A DNA stretch of 64,000 nucleotides from Chryseobacterium sp. RU37D (GCF_900156075.1 NZ_FTMM01000008.1:55672-119671); one strand, 5' to 3'; counted from the stretch's first letter, positions 15,386 to 26,214 are shown. The notes: generated by a model not told the origin, from the letters alone. Numbers and translations: made by a program.

Positions 15386-16930
15386 TTATTTGGGCTCTAG
15401 AATACTTATAGGGATAATACACTCTTCTAATGAAATCCCTCCATGCTGGTAAGTTTCTTTATAATAGTTTACAAAGTGATTATAATTTTTAGGATAAGCT
15501 AAAAAGATATTGTTCTTTGCAAAAATATATTTTGAGCTTAGATTACCTTTGGGTAAAAACAGTTTTTCGGGGTTTGTGATTGCCCATACATCGCTATCGT
15601 CATAAGTTAAGCTTTTACCTGTTTTATATCTGATATTGGTTGAGGTTTCCCTGTCGCCGACTACTTTACTCGGTTTCTTTACATAAACCGTTCCGTGATC
15701 GGTGGTGATCACCAGTTTGAAGCCGTTTTCAGCAGCTATTTTAATAATCTTCATTAATGATGAGTTTTCAAACCAATTGAATGTCAGAGATCTGAAAGTT
15801 TTATCATCACGAATTAACTGATCTACAATGTGATTATCTGTTTTTGCATGAGAAAGGATATCAATAAAGTTGTAGACGATAACCAGAAGGTCATTGTTTT
15901 TATGCTGATTAAAATCATCAAAAATCTTTCTTTCAAAATCTGCATTCAAAACTTTTAAATATTTCATCGATTTTGATCCTAAGCCGATTCTTTTCATCTG
16001 ATCCTCAAGGAAATCACGTTCAAATTCGTTTTTATTTCCATCTTCATTATCATTGAACCATTTATCCGGAAAGCGCTTTTCTATTTCAGACGGCATCAGA
16101 CCCGCAAAGAATGAATTTCTTGCATATTGTGTGGCAGTAGGCAAAATGCTGTAATAATAATCCTCCGATATTTTATTGTAGTATTTTGTAAATAAAGGCT
16201 CTATTACTTTCCATTGGTCGTATCGAAGATTATCAACCATTAATAAAAGTACCTTTTCTTTTTCTACTTCCTGCTTTACTTTTTCTTTGAAAAGGGTATG
16301 GCTCATGATGGGCTTTTCCGTATCATGAAGCCAGTCTTCATAATTGTTTTCGACAAATTTTGCAAACTGAATGTTGGCTTCCTCTTTCTGAGTCTGAAGA
16401 AGGTCTGCAAATTCATTATCCGTTACTTTATCAAATTTGATTTCCCAATTAAGGATTTTCTTATAATACTCAGCCCAGTCCTGATATGTTCTTAAATAAG
16501 ACAATTCCATAGAAAGGTTTCTAAACTCCTGCTGATATTGCAAAATAGTTTTCTGCTCAACCAGATTATCCTGCTGAAGGTTTTTCTTTAATGATAAAAG
16601 AATCTGATTGGGGTTTACGGGTTTTAAAATATAATCGGCAATCTGAGAACCGATGGCTTCTTCCATAATGTGTTCTTCTTCACTTTTGGTGACCATTACT
16701 ATTTTTAAAGAATTATCTTTATCTTTAATCATAGGAATGGCTTCCAGCCCAGAAATTCCGGGCATATTTTCATCAATAAGCGTCAATGCGAATTTTTCTG
16801 AATCCATTAATTCCAAAGCCTCATTCACGTTGTTAACAGGGGTTACCTGATATCCTTTTTTTTCTAAGAAAACGATGTGAGGTTTGAGTAAATCTATTTC
16901 ATCATCTATCCATAATATCTTTTCTGACAT
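15386..16930 (-). CDS. porX: PorX: T9SS response regulator with PglZ domain
   Basis: 514-residue regulator of the type IX secretion system. Residues 1-120 form a receiver domain with the acidic pair WIDDE, phospho-acceptor Asp53 in TLIDENMPG, Thr80 and the Lys in YILKPVNP. A helical linker (about 120-200) follows, then a PglZ (alkaline-phosphatase-like) domain with LLLMVDNLRYDQW, the nucleophile-region PTATQYARNSFF, NFIDILSHA and ITTDHGTVYVKKP. In other Bacteroidota PorX is phosphorylated by PorY and its PglZ domain hydrolyses phosphodiesters of nucleotides. porY is not in this window. It is followed by a strong terminator, so it is expressed alone or with unseen upstream genes. Confidence 0.93.
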   Translation of the reverse strand: MSEKILWIDDEIDLLKPHIVFLEKKGYQVTPVNNVNEALELMDSEKFALTLIDENMPGISGLEAIPMIKDKDNSLKIVMVTKSEEEHIMEEAIGSQIADYILKPVNPNQILLSLKKNLQQDNLVEQKTILQYQQEFRNLSMELSYLRTYQDWAEYYKKILNWEIKFDKVTDNEFADLLQTQKEEANIQFAKFVENNYEDWLHDTEKPIMSHTLFKEKVKQEVEKEKVLLLMVDNLRYDQWKVIEPLFTKYYNKISEDYYYSILPTATQYARNSFFAGLMPSEIEKRFPDKWFNDNEDGNKNEFERDFLEDQMKRIGLGSKSMKYLKVLNADFERKIFDDFNQHKNNDLLVIVYNFIDILSHAKTDNHIVDQLIRDDKTFRSLTFNWFENSSLMKIIKIAAENGFKLVITTDHGTVYVKKPSKVVGDRETSTNIRYKTGKSLTYDDSDVWAITNPEKLFLPKGNLSSKYIFAKNNIFLAYPKNYNHFVNYYKETYQHGGISLEECIIPISILEPK

Positions 16931-17154
16931 AATTTATTTTTTACATGGTTATAGTATCAAATTGCTGACCAAAGGTTTTTAAAATATCCCAATTTAGCGT
17001 GGTAAAAGGTTAAATATTAGTTAAAACCAATACTTGAAATCAACAATTAATCTGACTATGAATGTACTGCTTTTTATTTTTGAAAGAGGTTTTATCAAAA
17101 GTCATAAGTTTGAAAATAAAAACCAACTGCTATGTGCAATTGGATTAAATTGAT

Positions 17155-17712
17155 TTACAAGATTTCCAGAATTTCTTCTACAATATCGAAGCCGTTGTTG
17201 TGATCATAATATTCATGAAGATCTTTTAAAAAATATTCTCTGGGATAATTTTCAGGATCACTTTTGAATTTTTCTAAAAGTTCTACTCCATGTTTTGTAC
17301 GAGGCCCCCAATGGGTGATTAGATTACAATTGCTATCAAGAAATAACACAATAGGAACGGCCTCATTTCCGTTGGTCAGAAATAATTGCATCAGGTCAGG
17401 ATTTTCGTCACGGTAAAGAATTCTTATCGGATTTTTGTCTCCGAAAAATTGCTTTATTACCGGTACCGACTGGCTACAGTCTCCGCACCATCCTTCTGCA
17501 ATGATTAAAATATTTCCATTAAAATTCTTTGTGTTGAATTTTTTTCTTTGCTCAGGATCGGGATGATAATTTTTTATAACCCGTTCTGTTCTTTCAACGA
17601 AAAGCATATGTTTTGTTCCAAGCTCTTTTTCATCGTACATACCGGCTAAGTCCTGAACCCTGCTGAGATGTGACTCAAAAGAGATTCCTTTTTTCCAATA
17701 AGATTGTAACAT
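17155..17712 (-). CDS. Thioredoxin-family protein
   Basis: 185 residues with one thioredoxin-like domain. The redox motif is WCGDCS (Cys76 and Cys79), followed by SVPVIKQFFGDKNPIRILYRDENPDLM and the cis-Pro region EAVPIVLFLD. No signal peptide is seen, so it is probably cytoplasmic. It starts 17 bp after the propeller lipoprotein gene and is likely in the same operon. The CGDC active site is typical of a Bacteroidota thioredoxin subgroup; the physiological partner is unknown. Confidence 0.85.
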   Translation of the reverse strand: MLQSYWKKGISFESHLSRVQDLAGMYDEKELGTKHMLFVERTERVIKNYHPDPEQRKKFNTKNFNGNILIIAEGWCGDCSQSVPVIKQFFGDKNPIRILYRDENPDLMQLFLTNGNEAVPIVLFLDSNCNLITHWGPRTKHGVELLEKFKSDPENYPREYFLKDLHEYYDHNNGFDIVEEILEIL

Positions 17713-17729
17713 GATTTGTGTTTTTAAAA

Positions 17730-18755
17730 TTAATTTGTTTTTCTTTTATAATAAACAATTCCAAAAGGATTAGCTGCAGTTGTAAACGAAGCAGCATTGG
17801 ATAAAGTCCCGGCTGAATTTATATTGTAAACGGAAACAGTACCTGCAGCTCCGGAATGTGTTACAAACATTTTGTCACCATGATTATTTGCCGTAATGTT
17901 ATGCGGAATAGCAGCTGCTGAAGGAATGGAAGAGATCTGCTCTCCTGAAGTCGAATTAATGGAAAATAATTGATTTCCGGTAATGTTACTTACAAAAATT
18001 TTAGATTGATCCGGAGAGGCAAAAATCCCGTGTGCATTGGAGTAATCCTTCTCTAGGGTAACACTCATCGTATTAGGATTTACAACGTAAAGTTTACCGG
18101 ATTGACAGGGAATATACAGATTATTGCTGTTTGAAAGATGGAATAAATGCGGTTCTTTCCCCACGCTCACTTCTCCTGTTTTTGTATAGCTGGAAAGGGA
18201 ATATCTATAGACCTTATCAGCAGTTGAGCTACCCGTAAATACTGAAACAAAAGCCGTAGTGCCATCTTTGGTCAGAAATACATCATGGGGTTTCATATCT
18301 ACATTAATAGTATTACTGACAGTACTTGTAGCAAGGTTGATCACAGATATTGTATTATCAATGTCATTCGTAACCCACAGCTCTTTGCCAAGCCCGTCTG
18401 CCCACATATGGAACACACCGTTTCCTATACTTATAGAATGTTCAACTTCCTGAGTTTTAGGATTAATAATATGTACTTTTTTCCCCATCCTGTCACCTAT
18501 ATAAAGCTTGTCATTTTGAGGAACATATACCACGTACATTGGCTCAGAATTAGGTATTGAAAGGGTTTTGGAGACACTATTATTCATAGCATCTACAAAA
18601 CTTATGCTTCCTGCACCACGGTTGGTAACCACTACTTTTTCCTCAAAAGTTTCAGGTGCTATTGACATTTCGTTTTCACTGCACGAGACAGTAGCAATTA
18701 AAAAGATAGCACACGGCTTAAGCTTTAAGGGCTTGATTGAAAAATAATTTTTCAT
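17730..18755 (-). CDS. YncE-like beta-propeller lipoprotein
   Basis: 341 residues. An N-terminal basic and hydrophobic stretch ends in a lipobox-like TVSC followed by SENEMS, so it is probably a lipoprotein. The rest is made of about six to seven 40-residue repeats such as VVVTNRGAGSISFVDAMNN, LWVTNDIDNTISVINLATS and IFVSNITGNQLFSINSTSG, the YVTN/YncE propeller pattern. Propellers of this type bind partners at the cell surface or periplasm; no enzymatic residues are evident. A hairpin (18793-18811) and no clear -7 box lie upstream. Confidence 0.82.
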   Translation of the reverse strand: MKNYFSIKPLKLKPCAIFLIATVSCSENEMSIAPETFEEKVVVTNRGAGSISFVDAMNNSVSKTLSIPNSEPMYVVYVPQNDKLYIGDRMGKKVHIINPKTQEVEHSISIGNGVFHMWADGLGKELWVTNDIDNTISVINLATSTVSNTINVDMKPHDVFLTKDGTTAFVSVFTGSSTADKVYRYSLSSYTKTGEVSVGKEPHLFHLSNSNNLYIPCQSGKLYVVNPNTMSVTLEKDYSNAHGIFASPDQSKIFVSNITGNQLFSINSTSGEQISSIPSAAAIPHNITANNHGDKMFVTHSGAAGTVSVYNINSAGTLSNAASFTTAANPFGIVYYKRKTN

Positions 18756-18962
18756 AAAAATTTGTTTTAATTCGACTTATATTTTAGTTCAGACATCCAG
18801 ACAGTGGATGTTAGTTTTGCATAAAAGTCATCCCTTATAAGTAAAGTCGTGCGTATTTTGAATTCCTGACATTAAATATATGAAAAATATTTATATTTCA
18901 TTTAATTATCTGTAATTCAATATGTTATTTTGTGATTCGTTTTTAATTTCAACGTAAAAAAA
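18756..18962. other. Intergenic region before the propeller lipoprotein gene
   Basis: About 200 bases with no gene. It has a hairpin ACATCCA-gacag-TGGATGT at 18793-18811 in the presumed leader of the propeller gene. It does not match a riboswitch class known to me. The hemB terminator follows. Confidence 0.4.
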
Positions 18963-18998
18963 ATAAAAAGGCCACAAAGATTTAAAATTTTTGTGGCC
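18963..18998 (-). terminator. Terminator of hemB
   Basis: Stem GGCCACAAA (18970-18978) with TTTGTGGCC (18990-18998). On the minus strand it is followed by TTTTTATTT. Confidence 0.88.
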
Positions 18999-19017
18999 GA
19001 ATAATTTTAGGCTTGAT

Positions 19018-20046
<1,029 letters not shown>

Positions 20047-20068
20047 CTATAACTTATACAAAAAACTA

Positions 20069-20099
20069 TTGCGTAGAATTGTAGAATTATTTATTTTTG
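20069..20099 (+). promoter_or_regulatory. Promoter of the T9SS-tail protein
   Basis: TTG (20069-20071), a 20-base spacer and TATTTTTG (20092-20099): both halves of the Bacteroidota promoter with normal spacing. Its position supports the start codon at 20129. Confidence 0.7.
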
Positions 20100-20128
20100 T
20101 TGTAAAATACTTGAGAAATTATTATTTG

Positions 20129-20479
20129 ATGAAAAAACTTTTACTTTTATTTATCTTTTTAGGCACTTTTGTTGGGTTTTCCAACAATATGAAAGCTCAG
20201 ATAAAAGAGCCAGCGTCCATCTCTCAGAAGTCTGATGATGGTGTGTTTGTTGCCTATCCAAATCCTGCGAAGGATTTCCTTATCATTAAGGCAAAAGATT
20301 CTAATTTAAGAATCAAAAGTGTGACTTTTTATTCAATCTTGGGTACACAGGTTGCTAATTATGCAGTGAATATGAACTCGGGGGAGATCAATATAGAAAA
20401 ATTGAAACCCGGGAAATATCTCATTCGTTACATTTTGAGTGACAATACCATGAAGGTTACCCAAATCGTGAAACAATAA
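20129..20479 (+). CDS. Passenger-less T9SS type A sorting-domain protein
   Basis: 116 residues. A signal peptide (MKKLLLLFIFLGTFVGFSNN, cleavage near MKAQ) is followed by about 15 polar residues and then directly by a type A sorting domain. That domain shows VAYPNPAKDFLIIK, SVTFYSILGTQV, GEINIEKLKPGKYLIRY and a basic end (VTQIVKQ). There is no functional passenger domain. The in-frame upstream extension from 20036 crosses the promoter and is rejected. Such a protein should be exported by Sec and recognised by the T9SS, yet what it delivers is unclear. It may be a remnant, a small surface peptide or a competitor for the sorting machinery. Confidence 0.85.
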   Translation: MKKLLLLFIFLGTFVGFSNNMKAQIKEPASISQKSDDGVFVAYPNPAKDFLIIKAKDSNLRIKSVTFYSILGTQVANYAVNMNSGEINIEKLKPGKYLIRYILSDNTMKVTQIVKQ

Positions 20480-20482
20480 ATT

Positions 20483-20510
20483 AATCCTGATAATCATCAG
20501 GATTTTTTCT
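20483..20510 (+). terminator. Terminator after the T9SS-tail gene
   Basis: Nine-base stem AATCCTGAT / ATCAGGATT with a four-base loop, then Ts. Confidence 0.88.
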
Positions 20511-20584
20511 TTTAGCTTAATTCTGTTTTAATAATTCCGTAACTTTCGGGACTTTATTATACTAACTAAAGTAAATACAATTTA

Positions 20585-21496
20585 ATGCTAAAAGCTGAAC
20601 ATATTAGAAAGACCTATAATGCCGGTAAAAAGGTAGCTTTGGATGATTTCAGTATCCATGTCCCGAAAGGGTGTATTTATGGTCTTCTTGGCCCGAACGG
20701 AGCCGGAAAAACATCTTTTATCCGTATCATCAATCAAATTACACAGGCAGATTCCGGAGAAATCCAAATTAATGGACGTAATCTTAATCCTGATCATATC
20801 AAAGACATCGGCTATATGCCCGAGGAAAGGGGGCTGTACAAAAACATGACGGTCGGTGATCAGCTTCTGTACTTCGGTGAACTGAAAGGAATGAGTAAAA
20901 ATGATGCTCTGCAGGAGGCTAAAAAATGGTTCGATAAGCTTCATATTGATCAGTGGTGGAAAAAAAAGCTGTCTGAGCTTTCAAAAGGGATGGCTCAAAA
21001 AATCCAATTTGTAGTGACTGTTCTGCACAGACCACATCTTTTGATTCTTGATGAGCCTTTTTCTGGTTTTGACCCGGTAAATGCGAATTTAATTAAAGAT
21101 CAGATCATCGAGCTTAAAAATAACGGGACTACAATTATCCTTTCCACGCATAGAATGGAAAGTGTAGAGGAAATGTGTGATTATGTAGCTTTGATCAACA
21201 ATTCAAAAAAGATTATAGACGGAAGGGTTTTTGATGTACGAGAAAAGTTCAAGAAAAATATTTTTGGAGTTACACTTTCTGAAATAAACGATTCTCAATT
21301 GGAAATTTTTAAAAATAAATATGAAATTTTCAATATGATATCAGAAAATAACCTGGTTTCTTTTGATCTAAAAAATGAAGCCGATCAAAACCATATTCTA
21401 CTGGATTTGGTAAACGTAGGAAAAGTAAGATCGTTTGACGAAAAAATTCCCAGTATGAATGAAGTGTTTATTAATGCCGTAAGTAATCATTCTTAG
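20585..21496 (+). CDS. ABC transporter ATPase, NatA-like
   Basis: 303-residue ATP-binding subunit of an ABC-2 exporter. Walker A is GLLGPNGAGKTSF (around residue 33), the Q-loop region is IGYMPEERGLYKNM, the signature is LSKGMAQKIQF (a variant of LSGGQ), and Walker B is LLILDEPFSGFDPVN followed by the H-loop STHRMES. A C-terminal extension of about 90 residues follows the ATPase domain. The permease begins two bases after the stop, so the two genes form one transporter. NatA of Bacillus exports sodium; the substrate here is unproven. Confidence 0.9.
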   Translation: MLKAEHIRKTYNAGKKVALDDFSIHVPKGCIYGLLGPNGAGKTSFIRIINQITQADSGEIQINGRNLNPDHIKDIGYMPEERGLYKNMTVGDQLLYFGELKGMSKNDALQEAKKWFDKLHIDQWWKKKLSELSKGMAQKIQFVVTVLHRPHLLILDEPFSGFDPVNANLIKDQIIELKNNGTTIILSTHRMESVEEMCDYVALINNSKKIIDGRVFDVREKFKKNIFGVTLSEINDSQLEIFKNKYEIFNMISENNLVSFDLKNEADQNHILLDLVNVGKVRSFDEKIPSMNEVFINAVSNHS

Positions 21497-21498
21497 TT

Positions 21499-22809
21499 AT
21501 GAATAATATTTTTTTAATTACAAAAAGGGAATTTCTTACGCAGGTAAAGAAAAAATCCTTCATTATATTAACTCTCCTGGCTCCGATTATGCTGATTGCT
21601 TTTGGCGCAGTAATCGGATTGATGTTTAAAGCGAATGAGTCTCATAGTGTGATTGATGTGGTGGATAAGAGCGGACTTTTTAAAAATCAACTGAAATCCA
21701 ATGATAAGCTGAACTATATTTTCGTTGCTGCAGCTGATGAAAAGTCTAAAATTAACAATCTGAAAGAGAATGAATCTCTTGATGGAATTCTAATTTTACC
21801 GGAACTGAAAGATCAAAATTTTGAAGACTTACAGAAGAATGCAAGGTTGGTTATCAATAGTAAAATAGCGTTTGATACGAAGCAGAAAATCATTTCGGAT
21901 ATCAGAGAAGTCATTAAAAAAGAAAAGATTAAGCAATTGGGAATTGCAGAAGCTCAATTGATTAATCTGGACAAAAGCTTTACCCTGAAAACCATCAATG
22001 TTTCCGAAAACAATAAAGAAGATTCTGATCTTGCCCTGGGAGTGAAAAGCGGATTGAGTATCCTACTGATGTATGTTACCTTCATGTTCATTATCATTTA
22101 TGGGGTAAGGGTTATGCGCAGTGTTCTCGAGGAAAAAAATAACCGTGTAGTGGAAATTATTATTTCTTCGGTAAAGCCTTTTGAATTAATGATGGGGAAG
22201 ATTTTAGGGGTAACTTTAGTTGCCTTGACGCAGTTTACGGTTTGGATTACCATGTCTGTGATAGGAGCTTTAGTCTTGAATACAGGATTTGCCTCTATAC
22301 AGAAAAATATTCCGGGAGGAAATGAAGAGCTGGCCAGCAAGCTTGATATTACGCAAATCGCAACCCAGGTTTCTCATAGTTTACTCGAACTGAACTTTCC
22401 TTTGATTATCTTCGTGTTTATCGTATTTTTCCTTTTAGGATATATCTTTTACAGCTCTATTTATGCAGCAATTGGTTCTGCAGTAGATAATGAGACTGAA
22501 ACGCAGCAATTCACATTATTTGCCATCCTTCCACTGATGCTTGGGATGTACGGAAGCTTTTCTCTGATGAATAATCCAGATGGTCCGCTTGGTTTCTGGT
22601 TGTCTATTATTCCGTTTACTTCTCCGGTTGCGATGATTGCAAGGATTCCGTTTGGTGTTCCGGCCTGGCAGATTGTATTGTCAATTACCTTGCTTCTGGG
22701 TACGACGATTTTCATGATTTTCGTTGCCGGGAAAATATACAGAGTAGGGATTTTAATGTACGGTAATAAGGCTACTTTAAAAGAGCTTTGGAAATGGATT
22801 AAAGGATAA
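21499..22809 (+). CDS. ABC-2 transporter permease, NatB-like
   Basis: 436 residues: one N-terminal membrane helix (about 22-42), a large extracytoplasmic domain (about 45-180) and five to six C-terminal membrane helices. Conserved ABC-2 segments are VMRSVLEEKNNRVVEIIISS (the coupling region) and IPFTSPVAMIARIPFGVPAW. It directly follows its ATPase gene. The topology matches NatB/YhaP-type permeases that export small molecules or ions. A terminator follows. Confidence 0.9.
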   Translation: MNNIFLITKREFLTQVKKKSFIILTLLAPIMLIAFGAVIGLMFKANESHSVIDVVDKSGLFKNQLKSNDKLNYIFVAAADEKSKINNLKENESLDGILILPELKDQNFEDLQKNARLVINSKIAFDTKQKIISDIREVIKKEKIKQLGIAEAQLINLDKSFTLKTINVSENNKEDSDLALGVKSGLSILLMYVTFMFIIIYGVRVMRSVLEEKNNRVVEIIISSVKPFELMMGKILGVTLVALTQFTVWITMSVIGALVLNTGFASIQKNIPGGNEELASKLDITQIATQVSHSLLELNFPLIIFVFIVFFLLGYIFYSSIYAAIGSAVDNETETQQFTLFAILPLMLGMYGSFSLMNNPDGPLGFWLSIIPFTSPVAMIARIPFGVPAWQIVLSITLLLGTTIFMIFVAGKIYRVGILMYGNKATLKELWKWIKG

Positions 22810-22837
22810 CATGCAGAGCAAAATGATCATATAAATA

Positions 22838-22867
22838 AAAAACCCGAAACTTAAGTTTCAGGTTTTT
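22838..22867. terminator. Bidirectional terminator between the ABC exporter and the barrel gene
   Basis: Inverted repeat AAACCcGAAACTTAAGTTTCaGGTTT with one mismatch, flanked by A5 and T5, so it works for both convergent transcripts. Confidence 0.82.
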
Positions 22868-22887
22868 ATATTTAATAAAATAAATTA

Positions 22888-23559
22888 TTACTTAAAGATA
22901 TAGCTTAAACTTAAGCTGAGAACCTGCTCAGACTTTTTCTTGTCGGATCCTTTTGGCTCATAAGTAAGTCCTGGATAGGTATTAGACAGGCCAAAATCAT
23001 ATCTTGCCGTAAGTTCTAATTGTCTTTTGTAGCTGTAACCAACACCTAATCCGATCGCGAAGTTGAAACCTTTAGCTTTTCCGTTCAGCTGCGGGTTTTC
23101 AGCTGTTGGCTGGAAATCCGGATCATAATAAGGTCTGGATATTGGAGCATTTTTCACCTTCTGACTTAATAAGAAATTAAATCTAGGACCAATCAAACCA
23201 AAGAATTCTGATTCAGATTCAGAGAAATAAGCTTTAAAGCTGATGGGAACACTTAAATAGTTATTGGCATAAACAGCGTCATAACCATCAGCTCCTTTAG
23301 AATCTTTGTTTTTACCAGTTTCTCCTGCACCATAGTATTGTACTTCCGGCTGAATGAAAAACTGATTTTCCGAACCTAGAGGAATCTGAGCTAAAACCCC
23401 GGCCTGAACTGAAAATCTTTTTCCTGAGGGATTGTGGGCATTTTTTACCCCTGAATAGTCGCCTCCGACACTTACACCAAATCTTGTACTCTTCAAATCT
23501 ATCTGAGCGAAAGACATTGTAGAAAGTGCCATTGCGGAGGCTAATAAAAATTTTTTCAT
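22888..23559 (-). CDS. Outer-membrane beta-barrel protein (PorT-like family)
   Basis: 223 residues with signal peptide MKKFLLASAMALSTMSFAQ and a predicted eight-strand barrel. Alternating hydrophobic strands such as FGVSVGGDYSGVKNA, NQFFIQPEVQYYGAG and GFNFAIGLGVGYSYKRQLELTARYDFGLSN are visible, and it ends in an aromatic residue followed by Lys (LSLSYIFK). This is the outer-membrane beta-barrel domain family common in Bacteroidota. It sits 21 bp downstream of sucD. Role unknown. Confidence 0.85.
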   Translation of the reverse strand: MKKFLLASAMALSTMSFAQIDLKSTRFGVSVGGDYSGVKNAHNPSGKRFSVQAGVLAQIPLGSENQFFIQPEVQYYGAGETGKNKDSKGADGYDAVYANNYLSVPISFKAYFSESESEFFGLIGPRFNFLLSQKVKNAPISRPYYDPDFQPTAENPQLNGKAKGFNFAIGLGVGYSYKRQLELTARYDFGLSNTYPGLTYEPKGSDKKKSEQVLSLSLSYIFK

Positions 23560-23580
23560 ATTGTTGGTTTTTGTATTATT

Positions 23581-24453
23581 TTAAGCTAAAATTTTTGCTA
23601 TAGTAGCACCGATGTCAGCCGGAGAATCTACAACAGTAATACCGTTTTCTCTCATAATTTCCATCTTAGCCTGAGCTGTATCTTCAGCCCCGCCTACGAT
23701 AGCACCTGCGTGGCCCATTGTTCTTCCTTTAGGAGCCGTTTGCCCTGCAATGAAGCCTACAACAGGTTTTGTAGAACCGCTGGCTTTATACCATCTTGCT
23801 GCTTCAGCCTCAAGACCACCACCAATTTCACCAATCATTACAACCGCTTCTGTTTCAGGATCGTTGATAAATAGTTCCAAAGCTTCTCTTGTGGTAGTCC
23901 CGATAATTGGGTCGCCACCGATACCGATCGCTGTAGAAATACCGAAACCAGCTCTTACGACCTGATCTGCAGCTTCATAAGTAAGAGTTCCGGATTTTGA
24001 AACAATGCCTACTTTACCTTTTTTGAAAACAAAACCTGGCATAATACCAATTTTAGCTTCTTCAGAAGTAATGATTCCAGGGCAGTTCGGGCCGATTAAT
24101 CTGCAATCTCTGTCAGCAATGTAAGATTTTACTTTCACCATATCCGCTACCGGAATACCTTCAGTAATACATACGATCACTTTGATCCCAGCTTCAGCAG
24201 CTTCCATAATAGCGTCAGCGGCAAATGCAGGCGGTACGAAAATAATACTTACATTAGCTCCAGCCTTTGTAACAGCATCAGCTACAGTATTGAATACAGG
24301 CTTTCCTAAGTGCTCGCTTCCTCCTTTTCCCGGAGTAACACCGCCTACAACGTTTGTTCCGTATTCGATCATCTGGCCAGCATGGAAAGTACCTTCGTTC
24401 CCTGTAAATCCTTGTACAATTACTTTAGAATCTTTGTTTACTAAAATTGACAT
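23581..24453 (-). CDS. sucD: Succinyl-CoA synthetase alpha subunit
   Basis: Alpha subunit of succinate-CoA ligase (TCA cycle), 290 residues. The CoA-binding start [28 protein letters not shown], the segment GPNCPGIIT, and the phospho-histidine in [10 protein letters not shown] are all present. The beta subunit gene (sucC) is not adjacent, which is common in this group. A -7 box at 24492-24499 and about 33 bases of leader precede it. Confidence 0.95.
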   Translation of the reverse strand: MSILVNKDSKVIVQGFTGNEGTFHAGQMIEYGTNVVGGVTPGKGGSEHLGKPVFNTVADAVTKAGANVSIIFVPPAFAADAIMEAAEAGIKVIVCITEGIPVADMVKVKSYIADRDCRLIGPNCPGIITSEEAKIGIMPGFVFKKGKVGIVSKSGTLTYEAADQVVRAGFGISTAIGIGGDPIIGTTTREALELFINDPETEAVVMIGEIGGGLEAEAARWYKASGSTKPVVGFIAGQTAPKGRTMGHAGAIVGGAEDTAQAKMEIMRENGITVVDSPADIGATIAKILA

Positions 24454-24491
24454 TTTTATTATTTATTTAATTTATTAATTTTTAGTGCACA

Positions 24492-24499
24492 CAAATTTA
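24492..24499 (-). promoter_or_regulatory. -7 box of sucD
   Basis: Reads TAAATTTG on the minus strand, about 38 bases upstream of the ATG. Confidence 0.5.
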
Positions 24500-24539
24500 A
24501 TTAAATTTCTTTGATTAAAGATAAATCTAAAGAATTTGT

Positions 24540-25442
24540 TTATTTGAGATTTCTCAGCTTTACTTCTTTTTTCAAATATGATTTGAAATCTTCTGCAAAC
24601 ATGCCGATGTAAGTTCCTTTTTCAAGATCCCTGTTGACTCCTGTTTTTCCTAAAAGTACAGACCCACTTTCAATTTTATTTCCTGAAGCGATACCAACCT
24701 GTCCCCATAAAGTTACTTCATCACCAATCACACAACATCCTGCGATTCCCACTTGAGAAGCAATCAGACATTTTTTACCAATAATTGTATCGTGGCCAAT
24801 CTGTATTTGATTGTCTAAAACTGAGCCCTCGCCGATAATTGTAGAATCTGTAACCCCTCTGTCGATGGTACAGCCGTTTCCAATTTCTACATTGTTTTCG
24901 ATTACAATGTTTCCTACCGAGATCAAGCGGTCAAAATTTCCATTTAATTTTCTGTAATAAAAAGCGTCACCACCTAAAACAGTATTCGCCTGGATGATCA
25001 CATTATCACCTATCACCGTTCTGTCGCCGATTACAACATTTGGAAAAATAAGAGTGTTTTTTCCTATTTTTACATTATTTCCGATCACAGCGGAGTGGTG
25101 GATCTTTGTTCCTTCGCCAATTTCTGCATCGTGAAGCTCTTCGGTGAAATTATATATTCTCGTAAAGTGAGTATTAATTTTATTAAAATCCCTGAAAGGA
25201 TCATCAGAAACCAAAAGCGCTTTTCCTTCGGGGCAATCTACTTCTTTATCAATTAGGATAATGGTAGCAGCGGAGTTTAGGGCTTTGTCATAATATTTGG
25301 GATGATTTACAAAAACTATATCTCCCGGTCTTACCATATGGATCTCGTTGGTCCCCAGTATTTTAAAGTCTTCAGGACCGACAAATTTAGCTCCGATAAG
25401 ATCTGCAATAGTTTTCAGTTTTTGTGGCTGATGAAACGTCAT
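24540..25442 (-). CDS. LpxD-like UDP-3-O-acyl-glucosamine N-acyltransferase (second copy)
   Basis: 300 residues: an N-terminal uridine-binding-like domain (about 1-100) and a left-handed beta-helix with repeated hexapeptides such as [20 protein letters not shown]. The catalytic-type His is in [10 protein letters not shown]. It is clearly an LpxD paralogue of the gene at 28754-29785 but about 45 residues shorter and quite diverged. The region [11 protein letters not shown] corresponds to GGDGFGF of the other copy. Both genes are near the lipid A operon. It may add a different acyl chain or act on another sugar nucleotide. No clear promoter is seen in the 190 bases before it. Confidence 0.82.
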   Translation of the reverse strand: MTFHQPQKLKTIADLIGAKFVGPEDFKILGTNEIHMVRPGDIVFVNHPKYYDKALNSAATIILIDKEVDCPEGKALLVSDDPFRDFNKINTHFTRIYNFTEELHDAEIGEGTKIHHSAVIGNNVKIGKNTLIFPNVVIGDRTVIGDNVIIQANTVLGGDAFYYRKLNGNFDRLISVGNIVIENNVEIGNGCTIDRGVTDSTIIGEGSVLDNQIQIGHDTIIGKKCLIASQVGIAGCCVIGDEVTLWGQVGIASGNKIESGSVLLGKTGVNRDLEKGTYIGMFAEDFKSYLKKEVKLRNLK

Positions 25443-25632
25443 ATTTTCTAAAAATGTTTTAAATTTTCAATCGTGTTAAGGTTCCAAACTTTGTCACGGT
25501 TTGGTTTTTCAACTTCAAATTGCAGCTGGTTTGAACCTTTTACTCGCTCTGGGTAAATAAACTAGAAAGCTGCCATATAAAAATGAAAGCTGAAAGTTTT
25601 TATACTTCCAGCCTCATATTATTTTTGAATAA

Positions 25633-26199
25633 TTATTCTTTTACTCTTTCCAAGTAAGAACCGTCTTCCGTGCTTACTTTGATCTTATCTCCAGGCTCGA
25701 TGAACAAAGGAACCATTACTCTTGCTCCTGTTTCCACGATTGCGTTTTTAAGGGCATTGGTTGCTGTATTTCCTTTTACCCCCGGATCAGCTTCCACTAC
25801 TTCTAAATAGACAGACTGCGGTAATTCTGCAGAAAGCGGTGTTTCATCAGCTTCTTTCAATATGATGGTAACTTCTTCACCTGCTTTCATTAAGTTTGAG
25901 TTTTCAATCATATCTTTATTTAAGTATAATTGAGAGAAGTCGTCATTATTCATGAAGTGGAAACCATTCTCATCATCATAAAGATATTGGTATTTTCTTG
26001 TAATAACTTTTACTTCGTCGATTTTGTGACCTGCAGAGAAAGTATTGTCGATTACTTTTCCGTTGGTTACAGATTTTAATTTTGTTCTAACGAAAGCAGG
26101 ACCTTTTCCCGGTTTTACGTGTAAGAATTCAATAACCTTAAAAATATCGTTGCTGTACTCAATGCAAAGTCCTTTTCTGATATCGTTACTTGTTGCCAT
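25633..26199 (-). CDS. efp: Elongation factor P
   Basis: 188-residue EF-P that relieves ribosome stalling at proline runs. The tip loop reads HVKPGKGPAFVRTKLK, placing the modification-site lysine at Lys32, so the lysine-type (not arginine-type) modification or none would apply. The C-terminal OB domain ends GARVMVPLFIEPGDKIKVST. It is the last gene of the lpxD-lpxC/fabZ-lpxA operon, 15 bp after the small secreted gene. Confidence 0.95.
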   Translation of the reverse strand: MATSNDIRKGLCIEYSNDIFKVIEFLHVKPGKGPAFVRTKLKSVTNGKVIDNTFSAGHKIDEVKVITRKYQYLYDDENGFHFMNNDDFSQLYLNKDMIENSNLMKAGEEVTIILKEADETPLSAELPQSVYLEVVEADPGVKGNTATNALKNAIVETGARVMVPLFIEPGDKIKVSTEDGSYLERVKE

Positions 26200-26214
26200 T
26201 AATTTTTATATATT

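Noticed and set aside
18793..18811. Hairpin before the propeller lipoprotein as a riboswitch
   Set aside because: It is a simple 7-bp stem; none of the conserved elements of a riboswitch class known to me is visible.
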